In this document: piece by piece, positions 11,925-23,825 of the stretch
Numbering within the stretch: the first letter of the stretch is position 1
How the letters are laid out: each line of letters begins with the position of its first letter
Translations under genes and position numbers: made by a program
Notes under the pieces: generated by a model
Seen by the model: the letters and a program-made list of their open reading frames with translations, nothing else
What the model was told of the DNA's origin: nothing
The model's database searches: none
Source: Azolla caroliniana
Lineage: Eukaryota > Polypodiophyta
Length of the DNA stretch: 64,000 nt
NCBI GenBank assembly: GCA_043228905.1
Contig: JBHGNT010000007.1
Location: 5,828,001-5,892,000, forward strand
Direction of reading: 5' to 3'

Positions 11925-12028
11925 GTCCCTATTGGGGACATTTAATAACATTGGAACGATATAGAGAAGATTAGCATGGCCCTTGGGCAAGGATTTGACA
12001 CACACAAATCAAGATATGGTCCAAATTC
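11925..12028 (+). pseudogene. U6 spliceosomal RNA pseudogene
   Basis: A full-length match to plant U6 snRNA: 5' stem start GTCCCT..GGGGACAT, core AGAGAAGATTAGCATGGCCC, CAAGGAT, and 3' end ATGGTCCAAATT. The ACAGAGA box needed for 5' splice-site recognition reads ATAGAGA, the stem loop is altered (CCCTTGGGCAAGG) and there is an inserted TT after CAAGGA. The usual upstream sequence element and TATA box of plant U6 genes are absent, so it is very likely a non-functional copy. Confidence 0.85.
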
Positions 12029-13146
12029 TCTCTTTTCTTTTCATAAAAAACCTGAATGATTAATAAAGAATTTCCCCTTAATTTCTCCCCTTAGTTTCCG
12101 TGTTGATTAGATATGGGAATGAGAATACGAAAGAAAGAAAACACTATTGTATTTGGGGCATACCAGTCTTAAGTACGAACAAAAAAGATTGACAATGTCA
12201 AGATCCTTCACCCGTCATGGTCGGAATGATGAAACAGTGAACCATCAAGTATACGACAAACAAACTTGGTTTCCTAATTGAAAAGGAGGGGTTTTTGGTT
12301 TCTTTTTATTTTCTTACTCTAGCCCTCGGTAGTGGCATATGAACAATAAATAATAAGTAAAAGGTAGTGCAAACAATCACACAAATAGCCCCTTACTCTT
12401 CGACTTATCCTCGGCGACAAACAACTAAAATCGGCGATCTCCTTTTAGTTGTGGGTTCCATTTTAGAGTGGAAAAACCCCCACAATTTACATCTATGAAG
12501 CCCTTGCCTTTGGTTCCTTTTTCTATATAGAATGATATACATATTGCTTTTATAGAAAGCACTTTGGTTGAAGGAAAACGAGGTTTGGCTAACCATATGC
12601 CTATGATAGACGTTGCACTATGGAATGCATTGATCACATGCTAGGCAAACAAGGGTAATAGCTTTGTGATGTGAAGTTATTGCCAAAATGTTGGGTGAGA
12701 GGTGAAAAGAATCTTAGAATGCATTATTTGTGGTTTTCATAGGTCATCATGATTAAAGCCATTGTAAGGTTTTAGCTTAATAATTTCTTCATATATGCAG
12801 AATTCTACTAATGAAGAATATATTTTTTGGAAAAAAAGAAAGTAGTTTAAGCTTACAAGGTTAAGTAACTTTTCCCCCACAGTTAGAATATGTGTCACCA
12901 CTCATCTATTTAAGGCTACTAATTCCCATATTTCTTTTCCCCCTCACTACATTTTCCCAATACAATGCAATTAAAAATGCTATGATTTTCAGTTTCATTT
13001 CAGCATTCAATGATTTGTAGCTTTAAATACAAAGTACTATTTGGAATTTCCATTGTAAACATATCGATGGCCAATCATGGAAAACCTCTACTTGTAACAT
13101 GCCCAAGAATAAATTGCAGCTCTTTGTTGCTATTATTATTATTATT
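12029..13146. other. spacer
   Basis: No gene or clear repeat. It lies 3' of methylesterase copy 2. Confidence 0.35.
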
Positions 13147-13182
13147 ATTACAAATGGTGTGTGGCCATCAAAAATATGATCA

Positions 13183-14172
13183 TCATTCGATTGGTTCTAG
13201 AGCAATGGAAATGAAGACATCCACTAGATTAGAAGGATCGGAGAAGAAAGGGGAATGATCACTATTGGCGAGGGTAATGACTTTGTGGGGTGGGTTTTGC
13301 TCCACCATTGTAGCTTGCATGCTTGGTGGTAGGGCTTCGTCCGATTCTGAGATGATGTAGTACCGTGGAATGCTTCCATAATTTCTCTCACTCAAGTTGA
13401 GCATCTCCGGGAATGGGGAAATAGGAGTAGGGTTCAAGCAACTCCGAGCGAGACATATGTCTTCGCTCGAGGTTCGGGAGTAAAATTGGAGCATACTCTC
13501 GGGATGAATAGACACCGACACCATTTCCTTCTTCGAACATGTGTTGTTGTCGCCATTGTCGATCTCTTCGTCATCGGTAAAATGTGGAGCTAGTGTGTTT
13601 GACCCAAGAAATAACTCCAAGTACTATATGCATGACCAATATAACCAAAAAAAACTCAATATTGGTGGCCTCAATGCCCATTTAATGTTTATAATATGTT
13701 TAACAAAACTCAATTAGAAGACAATGGGGAGCATGAATGCGGCGAGGAAGACGGCTCTAGAGATCTTGTGCGGAAAGAGCTCCATGGCATAGGAGATAGT
13801 GCTTCCACCCAAGCTATGGCCGACGAGGACCACCTAAAAGACATGGATTTTTTGCGCACGAACAAAGTTACTTGTCGGGGTTACGAGAGACACGATAGGA
13901 ATGCGAATTAAAAATACAATGGAGGGGCAATAAATCAAGGTGAATGAAGGCGTTTTTACCTTGGGATCATGGGGGGTTAGGGACGCGAGGAGTTGGGTGA
14001 GGGGGCGGGCATAGTCGGCGATGGAGGTGACGGAGTGGGCGGGGACTTTGCTAATGCCATTGGAGGCGAGGTCGATGGCGGTCACGGTATGTCCGGCCAT
14101 TTGAAGCAATGGGATGACCTTGTACCAGCACCATGCCCCATGGCCAAGCCCATGTACCAAAACGAAGTGCAT
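13183..14172 (-). pseudogene. methylesterase-like hydrolase, copy 2, splice-donor deletion
   Basis: Exon 1 (14172-13960) and exon 3 (13623-13183) are full length and nearly identical to copy 1, and the catalytic Ser, Asp and His are all present. Exon 2 begins at 13833, but near 13721 this copy lacks 25 bp that copy 1 has at 1811-1835, removing the last codons of exon 2 and its GT donor. Read-through meets a TAA within a few codons. A poor alternative donor (ATT|GTCTTC, exon end 13723) would join exon 3 in frame and give a 254-residue protein missing six residues (GSVFFP). It is either a pseudogene or a weakly spliced gene. The coding frame is otherwise clean, so damage is recent or function persists. 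Confidence 0.7.
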
Positions 14173-14766
14173 GGATGGGTCTAGTAATAGTAGTAGTAGT
14201 AGTAGTATTGGTAGTAGTGTTTGTTTTATTTGTTGGATGGGAAGGCTCTAAGGCAAACCTAATTTATACACGCATATTCATGGTATATACGTGTATATAT
14301 ATATATATATATGTTTTTATGCATTTTTATGCATACATGTATATTTACATATATGCTTTTGTCTATGCATTTTATGTAGATACTGCCGTATATTTCCATC
14401 CGTATAATATGCTGAACATGCTGCAATACTTTTGTGGTCTTGATCGTATAATTATACGATGTTATGGTCAACGCACATGGGTCGGTCATCTGTCTTCTTA
14501 ATTGCTTTGTCTTCTTAATTGCTTTAATTTGTCGCAGAGTAAGTATGTCTTTTTTCTCATGTTACCTTTCATTGTTGTTATCTCCTCTATATATGGATAT
14601 CTACATATAAATAGAATGTGAGGCCACAACAAGTGAAGTTATTCATGGATGTATGTATTGATATTATACTTTTCTTTTGAATTCTTTCCCTAACTTGCTA
14701 CAATCCAAACCTCTAGTTTTTCCTAAGAAATAAGAATAATGCATTACCGAGTTATACGTTGTTATC

Positions 14767-14795
14767 CCTACCACCACCACCACCACCACCACCAC
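14767..14795. repeat. (CCA)n microsatellite
   Basis: About nine CCA triplets in the 5' flank of methylesterase copy 2. Confidence 0.9.
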
Positions 14796-15410
14796 AATGC
14801 TTAAGTTCATGTAATGAATATAACCTTCAAAATGACGGGCAATCATATTGTTAGTCACTTCAATAATGATCGTCTTCATATGGGGTTTTAATTCGAAAAA
14901 ATGGGGATACAATTGTCAATGCACAACCCTACATTACAAATGGACGTAGTCTAAGTAAGAGAAACAAAGCGCCGAGCCACAAACTTAAACTTCTAGGTCA
15001 GAGTATAAGGTGCTTTAATGGAGAGTGCAGTCAATGGCAAATGCACTTTGGTGGGTTATCTACTTGTTATTTTCATTCTATATACATATAGATGATGTTA
15101 TTCGATTTCATTCATTTTTATGCTAGATCTTGTTTATTTATTCACTTTTTTTAATACTACATTATTTGTTCAGGTCGTTCTCAATACACGTGTAACATGA
15201 TTTAACTTTCATCGTTCTATTTCATGTGTTATATATTTATTTTCTGTAAATATGCATGTGCATTAATGAGTCCCAATCAAACACGAGTGAGTGACTTTAT
15301 TCCATTTGTTTTGTTTTTTACTCATTTAATATATTTGCACTTAATTATTTATTGCTTTTAATTTTTGGTTTACCATTATTTGCATTATTAAAATTTTAAA
15401 ACAATTTCTT

Positions 15411-16559
15411 TTATTTTTGTATCTTCATTGTTTGGGAATACATTTAATCTTTTTCTTGCTTCCCTTTGCAATGTGTGTGACAGTAATTAATGTTGGGCAT
15501 TCATTAACTTTAGCTGGGAGGACAAATTTATTAGGACTCTATTTTTAACATGGAAACGAATCTTGGCTGGTTTGCTTCGTGATAAACCCAAGGTCCAACC
15601 CTAAGCATTATGTCGAGTACCATAGACAAAGGGTACTTTGGAACTCGTTGTTTTCAAAATTAGATGGTTTAGTGTTGGGTTCTAGACAATGGTTATCGTG
15701 GGCAAAAATGTTAGAAGGTCCTCCGAAATCAATTAGGACCTAGCAGGATTTTTTATTGCATTCATAGGAAGAGCAAAAAGAAATACTAGAGGCAAATAAT
15801 GTATTATTTAATTTAGGAAGCTATGAATACAGTCACAGACCACCCAATAGCTTTAACAATAGGTGGAAAAAATATACATGCAAACCGAGAACGGATCTAT
15901 GACCCTCTTTACAATTGAGGACTCACAAATTTATGAAAGAACATTAAACATCATATGCGACTTCGTAGAAATGCTTCATCAAGTACCACATAAATTTAAA
16001 ATGGGTAAAAGCATGGGAATGGAAACACTATTATAGCTAATTAGTTGCTAAATTGACCATAGCTATTTAGCTATTTGTTTAACTAATTTTTTGTGGTCAA
16101 ATTTTAAGGATCATTTACGAATTGTTTTTGCTTTATTACTTAAATACATGTAATTTATTATGGTGAATAGGTAATTTATGGGAATACTCAAAATTTTGAA
16201 CTTTGGTTTTTGACGTAGTGGAACTTGGGGAACAATGCCCTCATCTAAACACGACTTGAATGTTAGCAAAGTCTTACTAATCTTGAGTTTGAGTTCGAAA
16301 TCCAAACAAATGTAGTACTTTGAGCACGAACGCAGATGAAGCTCCCGCAACAACACAAAAACTCTGATATCGACATTGCACCTTCAGAGCACCAACACAC
16401 CACCAATTCAATCCTCGTTAAGGTATGCATAAGTTACACATTGCGTGCTTTCAAAAATATTTTTTTTCTAATAACTGTCGTGCCTGTTTATCTTTTACAA
16501 AAAACGATTAGGGCGAAGTCATTGTAGTCCTAGACAAGGACGTCACAAAAATCAGAGTG
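15411..16559. other. spacer with a short unrecognised decayed frame
   Basis: From about 15550 to 15757 (plus strand) one frame stays open for about 68 codons with a protein-like composition, rich in W, H and R and with no simple repeats (it includes PRSNPKHYVEYHRQRVLWNS). It ends at TAG, and related-looking but broken frames follow to about 15900. I do not recognise it; a decayed transposon or gene fragment is most likely. The rest is featureless. Confidence 0.3.
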
Positions 16560-17190
16560 TAGCAGTAGGTGTGTTTCTGATTGTCAAAATATCTTATTAG
16601 GGTTGATTTCATACATATTTCAGATTAGGGTTGATTTCTGATTACGAATGAAATTTGCATCAATACACAATTCTAATTACAATGTTTGTTTGTTTGTAAA
16701 TTTCCCCCAAACTTAATTTTTTATTAGGGTTTCTGATTTTTTATTAGGAATGATTCTAATTAAGAATGAAATTTGCATCAATACACAATTCTAAGTATAA
16801 TGTTTGTTGATTTGTAAATTTCCCCCAAACTTGATTTTTTATTAGGGTTGAAATTTTCTGATTTTGGGTTGATTTCATACACATATTTGATGAGGATTGC
16901 AAATTTCTGATTAGGGTTGAAAAACTGCATCAATACACATTTCTGATTACAATGTCTGTCTGTCTTTAAATTTCCCCCAAACTTGATTTCTGATTAGGGG
17001 TTTTTATTTCTTTAAGCATTTGATTTCTGATTATGGTTAAAAATTTCTGATTTAGGGTTGAAATTTTGCATCAATACACATTTCTAATTACAATGTCTAT
17101 GTATTTGTAAATCCCCCCCAAACTTGATTTTGGATTTTGATGCAAGTGCTTGATTTTTTTATTTTATTCTTCTCTACTAATTGTGATTCA
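16560..17190. repeat. degenerate tandem repeat, ~120-150 bp units
   Basis: Four diverged units, each containing GCATCAATACACA, then a TTTGTAAATTTCCCCCAAACTTGATT-like segment, then ATTAGGG-type stretches. The anchor motif begins at 16657, 16775, 16927 and 17068 (spacings 118, 152, 141). The interspersed TTAGGG words are part of the unit and are not telomere repeats. Confidence 0.8.
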
Positions 17191-17249
17191 AAATACACGT
17201 CCTAATAGAGCAGAGGTAACATGTATTGATTTTTTATTTCAGGTGGCTC

Positions 17250-17500
17250 ATATATATATATATACATACATACATATATATATGTATATGTTAATATATA
17301 TATATAGATATAGATAGATAGATAGATGTATTGGTATAGGTATAGGTATATCTATATCTATAGGCATAGGTATAGTAGGTATAGGCATAGAATGAACCAT
17401 ATGTATCATACGTGCATTCGCATTCGAGAATGATTCAATCAAACGTGTATGATAAATCATCTCGAAATTGGATTGGATTGGATTGGATTGGATTGACTAT
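17250..17500. repeat. TA-rich and GGTATA/GGATT short repeats
   Basis: TATA/TACA dinucleotide runs (17250-17325), then imperfect ATAGGT repeats, then five GGATT units near 17470-17495. No coding potential. Confidence 0.8.
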
Positions 17501-17806
17501 GGTCTATATTATATATTGATTCACTCTCAATCCCAATAAGTGGACTCTAATCCATTATGAACCACCAACATAAGTATGGTTGCAATATTTGCATTATATC
17601 ACATGCATACGTTTGGAATGCTTCTTAAGAATCAACACATCTCTATCCTCCTCACTTTAGAACTTTACAAAAAAATGAGTATGAACTATAGAGATTGAAT
17701 CAAAATATGTCATTATAAATTATAATCAAATGTTCAAAAACTCATAAAACGTATATTTGAGAAATATGAAGAAAACATAACATAGGCAGTAGTAGCATAA
17801 CAACTT

Positions 17807-18995
17807 ACCATTAGGGTGAGCTAATTTCTAATAAATAACAAAGAAAGAAAGAAAAAAGAACATGACACTAACATAAAATTTTGCCATGAAAGGATACCAT
17901 TAGGGTGAGCTAATTTCAAATAAATAACAAAGAAAGAAAAAAAAAGGAACATGACACTAGCATAAAAATTTGCCATGACATGACACTAACGAGAGGATAC
18001 CATTAGGGTGAGCTAATTTCTAATAACAAAGAAAGGAAAAAAAAAGGAACATGACACTAACATAAAAATTTGCCATGACATGACACTAACGAGAGGATAC
18101 CATTAGGGTGAGCTAATTTCTAATAAATAACAAAGAAAGAAAGAAAAAAGGAACATGATACTAACATAAAAATTTGCCATGACATGACACTAACGAGAGG
18201 ATACCATTAGGGTGAGCTAATTTCTAATAAATAACAAAGAAAGAAAGAAAAAAGGAACATGACACTAACATAAAAATTTGCCATGACATGACACTAACGA
18301 GAGGATACCATTAGGGTGAGCTAATTTCTAATAAATAACAAAGAAAGAAAGAAAAAAGAACATGACACTAACATAAAATTTTGCCATGAAAGGATACCAT
18401 TAGGGTGAGCTAATTTCAAATAAATAACAAAGAAAGAAAAAAAAAGGAACATGACACTAGCATAAAAATTTGCCATGACATGACACTAACGAGAGGATAC
18501 CATTAGGGTGAGCTAATTTCTAATAACAAAGAAAGGAAAAAAAAAGGAACATGACACTAACATAAAAATTTGCCATGACATGACACTAACGAGAGGATAC
18601 CATTAGGGTGAGCTAATTTCTAATAAATAACAAAGAAAGAAAGAAAAAAGGAACATGACACTAACATAAAAATTTGCCATGACATGACATTAACGAGAGG
18701 ATACCATTAGGGTGAGCTAATTTCTAATAAATAACAAAGAAAGAAAGAAAAAAGAACATGACACTAACATAAAATTTTGCCATGAAAGGATACCATTAGG
18801 GTGAGCTAATTTCAAATAAATAACAAAGAAAGAAAAAAAAAGGAACATGACACTAGCATAAAAATTTGCCATGACATGACACTAACGAGAGGATACCATT
18901 AGGGTGAGCTAATTTCTAATAACAAAGAAAGGAAAAAAAAAGGAACATGACACTAACATAAAATTTTGCCATGACATGACACTAACGAGAGGATA
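17807..18995. repeat. 12-unit tandem array with higher-order structure
   Basis: Twelve contiguous units begin with ACCATTAGGGTGAGCTAATT at 17807, 17896, 17999, 18099, 18203, 18307, 18396, 18499, 18599, 18703, 18792 and 18895. Unit lengths run 89,103,100,104,104 / 89,103,100,104 / 89,103,about 100. Units of the same length are almost identical to each other (the 89-bp class carries CATGAAAGGAT, the 100-bp class lacks TAAA), so the array grew by duplication of blocks of four or five units. No spacer-like unique sequence lies between units. Confidence 0.93.
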
Positions 18996-19215
18996 TGAGA
19001 AAACAAGGAATGGCCTAAGACATAGGCAATAGTAGTATAGCAACTAACCACTAAGTTGAGCTAATTTCTATTAATAAGAAAGAAAAAGAAGAAGAAAACA
19101 AATATAACACTAACAAAAAATTTTGCTATGATATGAAAAAATCGAGGATTGAACCCAAGACGTAGAAAACAAAAACATAACAATTTACCACTAGGGTGAA
19201 CTAATTTATAATTGT
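18996..19215 (-). repeat. diverged array flank, tRNA-promoter-like
   Basis: Two diverged copies of the unit (at about 19045 and 19185) flank the array. On the minus strand the second reads TTAGTTCACCCTAGTGGTAA followed about 40 nt later by TTGGGTTCAATCCTC, resembling the A and B boxes of a tRNA-derived RNA polymerase III promoter. This suggests that the array derives from a SINE head. Confidence 0.4.
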
Positions 19216-19954
19216 AACAACGGAAAATTTTAAAATTACAAAAGGAACACAGATTTTGCCCTTTTCAAATGTGATCGTTTCCAAACGTATTCAAACGTTT
19301 GAATGCTTGCACGAACACATTTATTACGTTCTATGGACCGTATAGGTATATGTCTGTTAAGCTATTTTGATTTTTAGTGCATGTGGGGCTATTTGAGTAA
19401 GTAATTGTTATTTCTTCCACTTAAAAAAAAACATATTTTCAAATAGAAAGTTTGATTTTTTATATTATGGCTCTCGTTAGACCGAATATAATCTACAAGA
19501 CTAAAAAATGCATGATGTGAAAGCAAGTGGTGATGTTGGACCCTGATCACAATTAAGATGATTCACGACGCATGCGGTGGGTGACCCATGAGAAAAAAGA
19601 GTGGTGCAAGCATTGTGATAGAATTCAAACAAAGCATTGTATCAAAGTGTGATTGAGATTCCATACTCATACTGGTTAACTGTAGAGAAGACAAATGTTC
19701 TTTTGTAACATGTGGTTATGTTACTTTCAACTAGCATGACATCTAGAAATGAAAATTTTACGTAATACATCATTCAAGATAAAAAAGTACTCCAAATGAT
19801 ATAGGAACTTCGCAAAAATAATATCCGGAAAAGAAGTGTTTGTGCCACACATAATTTGAGAGTAACAAAAACTCTCCCCCTCTTTCTCTCATCCATGTCA
19901 CTAATCATGAAAAAAGTCTCCATGTTCTTTTATTTTACATATACATATATATAC

Positions 19955-20009
<55 letters not shown>

Positions 20010-21211
20010 GCACAGCTTTGTTAAATTCCATTATACATAAACACATATGTATGTTCAAATTGGTTTTCCTTCAAATCACATTCATTTCTTAGATAAGAAA
20101 ATTCAAATTATAAGAAAAAGAGGCCTTTATATTACAGACAATTTAAGAGAAAAGATCACTTACTCAAATGGTAAAACCTAAATCTTGAGTATATATGGCC
20201 TTTTGTGGAAGTTTAATGTACATAGGACCCAAACTAGAGGGAATATCCAAGACATAGTTATCTAATGGTTGACATTGTAACATAGACACTTATAGCTTGA
20301 CTCATATTTTAAGGTATATGGCTATTATTATATATTCTAAGAATACAAAATTAGTTTGATTATGTCTCCCACGGTTACTATTGATGCGGCCAACTATATT
20401 TTCATGAGAGTATGGTCGTCCATCTATATAAATTGGTTCACCCCATCTACACTTCATTCTATGATATGTTGGCAATGTGGAGTTTGCACAAAGACCATAT
20501 GTTATGCTTCTAGGTAATCAAACCAATCGCTACCATGTATTTTGCATATAAATAGGACATTATGCGTGACTTCTAAACGGGAAGGAACATGTAGATCTTA
20601 TGAAATGAACAAGCCTCTCTCAACATCTTTAGAGATTGAAGATCGGCCTATAATATAACATCTACCCCAAAATATAAAAACATCCCCATCTCAATGCAAC
20701 AATGTCTCAGTCCATCCTCAAAATTAACTTTGATCATATGTATGTAACAATGATTGAAAGGGTGCATGCAATGGACGGTCCCCCAACAATGTCTTTGTTA
20801 TGTGACACGTCGGCATGGAATATAGCAACATGTCTCGTTCCAATTCTCATAGAGCTTGTCTTGATCGTGTGCTTCTACAATTCATGACCACAATAAGTTT
20901 CTTCAAAACTTTCCTCATCATCATCTAGTTATAAAATTACAAAATAAGAGACTAAAACATAATATATATTTACAAATGACCGACCCTCTAGTTAATGTGG
21001 TGCTATTGGTGGATTTACGACCATTCTATTACCCGCATAGGTGTACGGGGGGGTTAAGGTATAATGTGTATGGTGTGTAATGTGTAAGATGTGTAATGTG
21101 AAATGTGAAATGTTAATGTGATAGTGTGAGGAAGAGTGAGTGAGTGTGTTTGTCTGTGTGCACATGCATATTTGGCTTGATGTGTACAAATGTGAAAGAG
21201 TGGGGTAAGTA
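19216..21211. other. spacer with a (GA)n run
   Basis: No gene supported. A GA microsatellite occupies about 19957-20006, and GTGTAATGTG-type repeats occupy about 21060-21120. Confidence 0.4.
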
Positions 21212-21423
21212 GGTGTAACTACCCCCATTCAGCATTTTGTAATGTCTTCATCATATCTTGTACTATTTAAACCCCACCCATGGGGCATCAAAAGAAGGAG
21301 AAATATATTGAAGTTACCCCTCAAACTGTGTCTGTCTCGATTCCCTCTCTCCCACATTCTTGTGCTCATGAACATGGATTCATGCTTCGGTGATTATGGC
21401 TTGACATAAATAACACCAACATA
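21212..21423 (+). mobile_element. possible LTR remnant
   Basis: It begins TGTAACTACC, has a TATTTAAACCCC box near 21266 and ends near ACACCAACA, resembling a plant LTR. It lies just upstream of weak Gypsy-like coding remnants. No second copy or target duplication is visible. Confidence 0.25.
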
Positions 21424-21859
21424 ATATCCTCCCTTCAAGGTAATCTTGAATCTCCCGAGCGTTTGAATGCAATGCATTCTCCAATTTTGGTACGTTTTGT
21501 TGCTATGAGATTATTGGGGGTGGTATATGAAAAGGAGGTAGAGATGGTGTTTGTGCCAATGAATCTAAATCTTTCATCCACATAAGATAACAAAAACATA
21601 ATAATTAGAACCAATTTAACACTTATATTCACTCATATAACAAATGGATTGCAAAATCTAGAAAGGATGTCACAAGGCCATTGTCTTATTCGTGGATCTT
21701 CATCTTATTATTGTATTTATTAGAACATTTGTAAATATTTTACAACTTATGTATGTTTGAAATAATGATAGTTATTAATTATTACTTTCTTGCCTAAAAG
21801 TAATTTATCTTACCCAACAATTTTCTTGCCAACAAGACGGTGAGTTGGAGAGTGAAAGA

Positions 21860-22760
21860 GAATTTGATGCATGAGTTTCAGTGAGGCGGAGCATGAGCTT
21901 GAGCTAGTTAGAGAGCAAATAATGATCCCATTTGGGACTAAATTGTTGATTAAAAGACAAAGGAAATATGCCCAAGCAAAAAAGGAGTTAAGGGGCTTTG
22001 AGTCAACAGTCAATGTTGATTGCAAGTTGCAACTACTATCTAAGCACAAAGGTTATCATTGAAATAGGTTGCCTTTATATTCTTGGGCTGATCTCAATTT
22101 GCTCAACACCTAACATTCTCATGCTAAGGTGGTTAACATATATTGAGTCATTGAACCTAGAAATTCAAGACATGACTAGGAAGCATAATGTCACGACAGA
22201 CATGTTCTCTAGTAATTATGAAGGAGAAGTAAATTATTGTTGAAAGAATGAAGATGTGGGCTTTCATTTCCTTAAGAATGTTATATATACGATTCCTAAA
22301 GATAGAAAATGTACAATGAGTGTTTAACACTTTCAAGGACAATGAATATGAAGGAAAATGGTTGCACATAGGTAGAATTTTGAGCTCAATGATAGAATAA
22401 AGATAAATTCCAGTGGCCAAGCATGTACAAAGATGTAGCATTATTTATGGAGACATGTGAGACCCACTAGTTATAGTCCAATGTTCCACATAAAGATGGC
22501 TACACCTAACCTACCCACGAACGATGTACTACAAATGGATAATGAACATAATAGTTATGCTCATGGGGAAAGGGCAAATGAGATATTTACTATTGGCAAT
22601 GGAAGATAGAACAAACTAAGTAATGAAGAGCCTTAAGGAATAAGACTTAATATACAACATCAGCCTACAAATTCTTGTTACAAGAGGTCATCAGCGGGTA
22701 GATAGGGAGTAATTTGATGGTAATGAAGCTATTTGGTACGTCAACAATTGGTTTGTTGTC
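21860..22760 (+). pseudogene. heavily decayed Gypsy RNase H/integrase remnant
   Basis: Near 22120-22220 one frame reads LRWLTYIESLNLEIQ...NVTTDMFSS, resembling the end of Ty3/Gypsy RNase H (LRWLxYIExxxxxI...N..ADxLSR). The flanking sequence is broken in all frames. The assignment rests on this one segment. Confidence 0.35.
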
Positions 22761-23825
22761 AATATATTTGGAATAGTCCAATTGATGAGTTGGAGAACTC
22801 ATTCATGTTTGATGGCAAGTATGGGTGAAAGTCTATTGTAAGATGTTAAAAGGAATTCTCATTTGGAATTTTGGATGTTAGAACATGTCAAGATAATTTC
22901 CATAAGAGTTTATGGTCACTTGGCTGATTGGACGCTATTGATAACAATAGTAATTCATTATTCCTAGTGATTGGATCTAGAGAATTTTTGGTTCACCACA
23001 TAATTGCTTTGGGTCCACACACAACCAGATTGATTTTAGTGAAGGGTGTGTTAGATGACCGTGGTTCTAAGTTGATGCCAGATAAAAGAGTTTCGTTACA
23101 GCTTTCCTTGTGACGGTCCAAGCAGGGGTGGCACCTACAACATTTAGGCAAATTTTTGTAATGCTTTAGAAGATGTTCATCTACCTAGATTGATAGCAAG
23201 ACTAAGATGTACCATTGGTTGTACATGCAATTCAATAATTGTTTGATTTTACCAAAACTTAAAGAGAAATGTATGAAGCTCAATTGCTAATCCAGAGAAA
23301 GAAGAAAGAGTTTTTGGGGAGTGTATGTGGGTGGAGTACATGAGGGGGTGTATCCATAATAAGAGGTTCATTAAAAACCCTTTACAAGTTATGTCTGCTC
23401 CTAATATTTGTTATTTTTAACACAATATCAAGAGTGATTGATAGCATTGCCCAATCCATACTTATATAACAATAGAGCTCATAGAGTGACAAAGAAGATG
23501 CCAGATAGATCCCTCACTGTCACAATATAAACAAGTTAAAGGTTCATAATTAGCCTTTAAAGGGAATGCTGATTAATCATCTCAAAATGAGAAATGAGAA
23601 GGCATGGTATGTCTTGATTGACCTTTTCACATTAATACAGCATCACCTCCCTAAACAAGCTGTTCAAGACTGTTTTTGAAGTAATTGCATTATAATATCA
23701 TACCAATTGCCTAATGAATATTAAAATAAATGTACAAGCACTTAATGACACCATTGTCATTTGTGTAATAATAATACAAAGACTAACAAATGGTATTGAA
23801 CAAAAGAAAAGAAAATTTTATATGT
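22761..23825. other. spacer 3' of the SET-domain gene
   Basis: No gene supported. It contains the probable 3' UTR of the minus-strand SET gene just below 23826. Confidence 0.35.

Larger units (their letters stand above)
13147..15410 (-). repeat. duplicated block, copy B
   Basis: The direct-repeat partner of 1226-3345. It carries the second methylesterase copy and about 1.2 kb of its 5' flank, including a (CCA)n run at 14767-14795 that copy A lacks. Confidence 0.8.

Noticed and set aside
11925-12028. Functional U6 gene
   Set aside because: Mutated ACAGAGA box, altered stem loop, inserted bases and no upstream promoter elements.
16560-17190. Interstitial telomere repeat
   Set aside because: TTAGGG words are scattered and phased with a 120-150 bp unit; no tandem TTTAGGG run exists.
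17807-18995. CRISPR-like array
   Set aside because: Units are contiguous with no unique spacers, and the DNA is eukaryotic nuclear.
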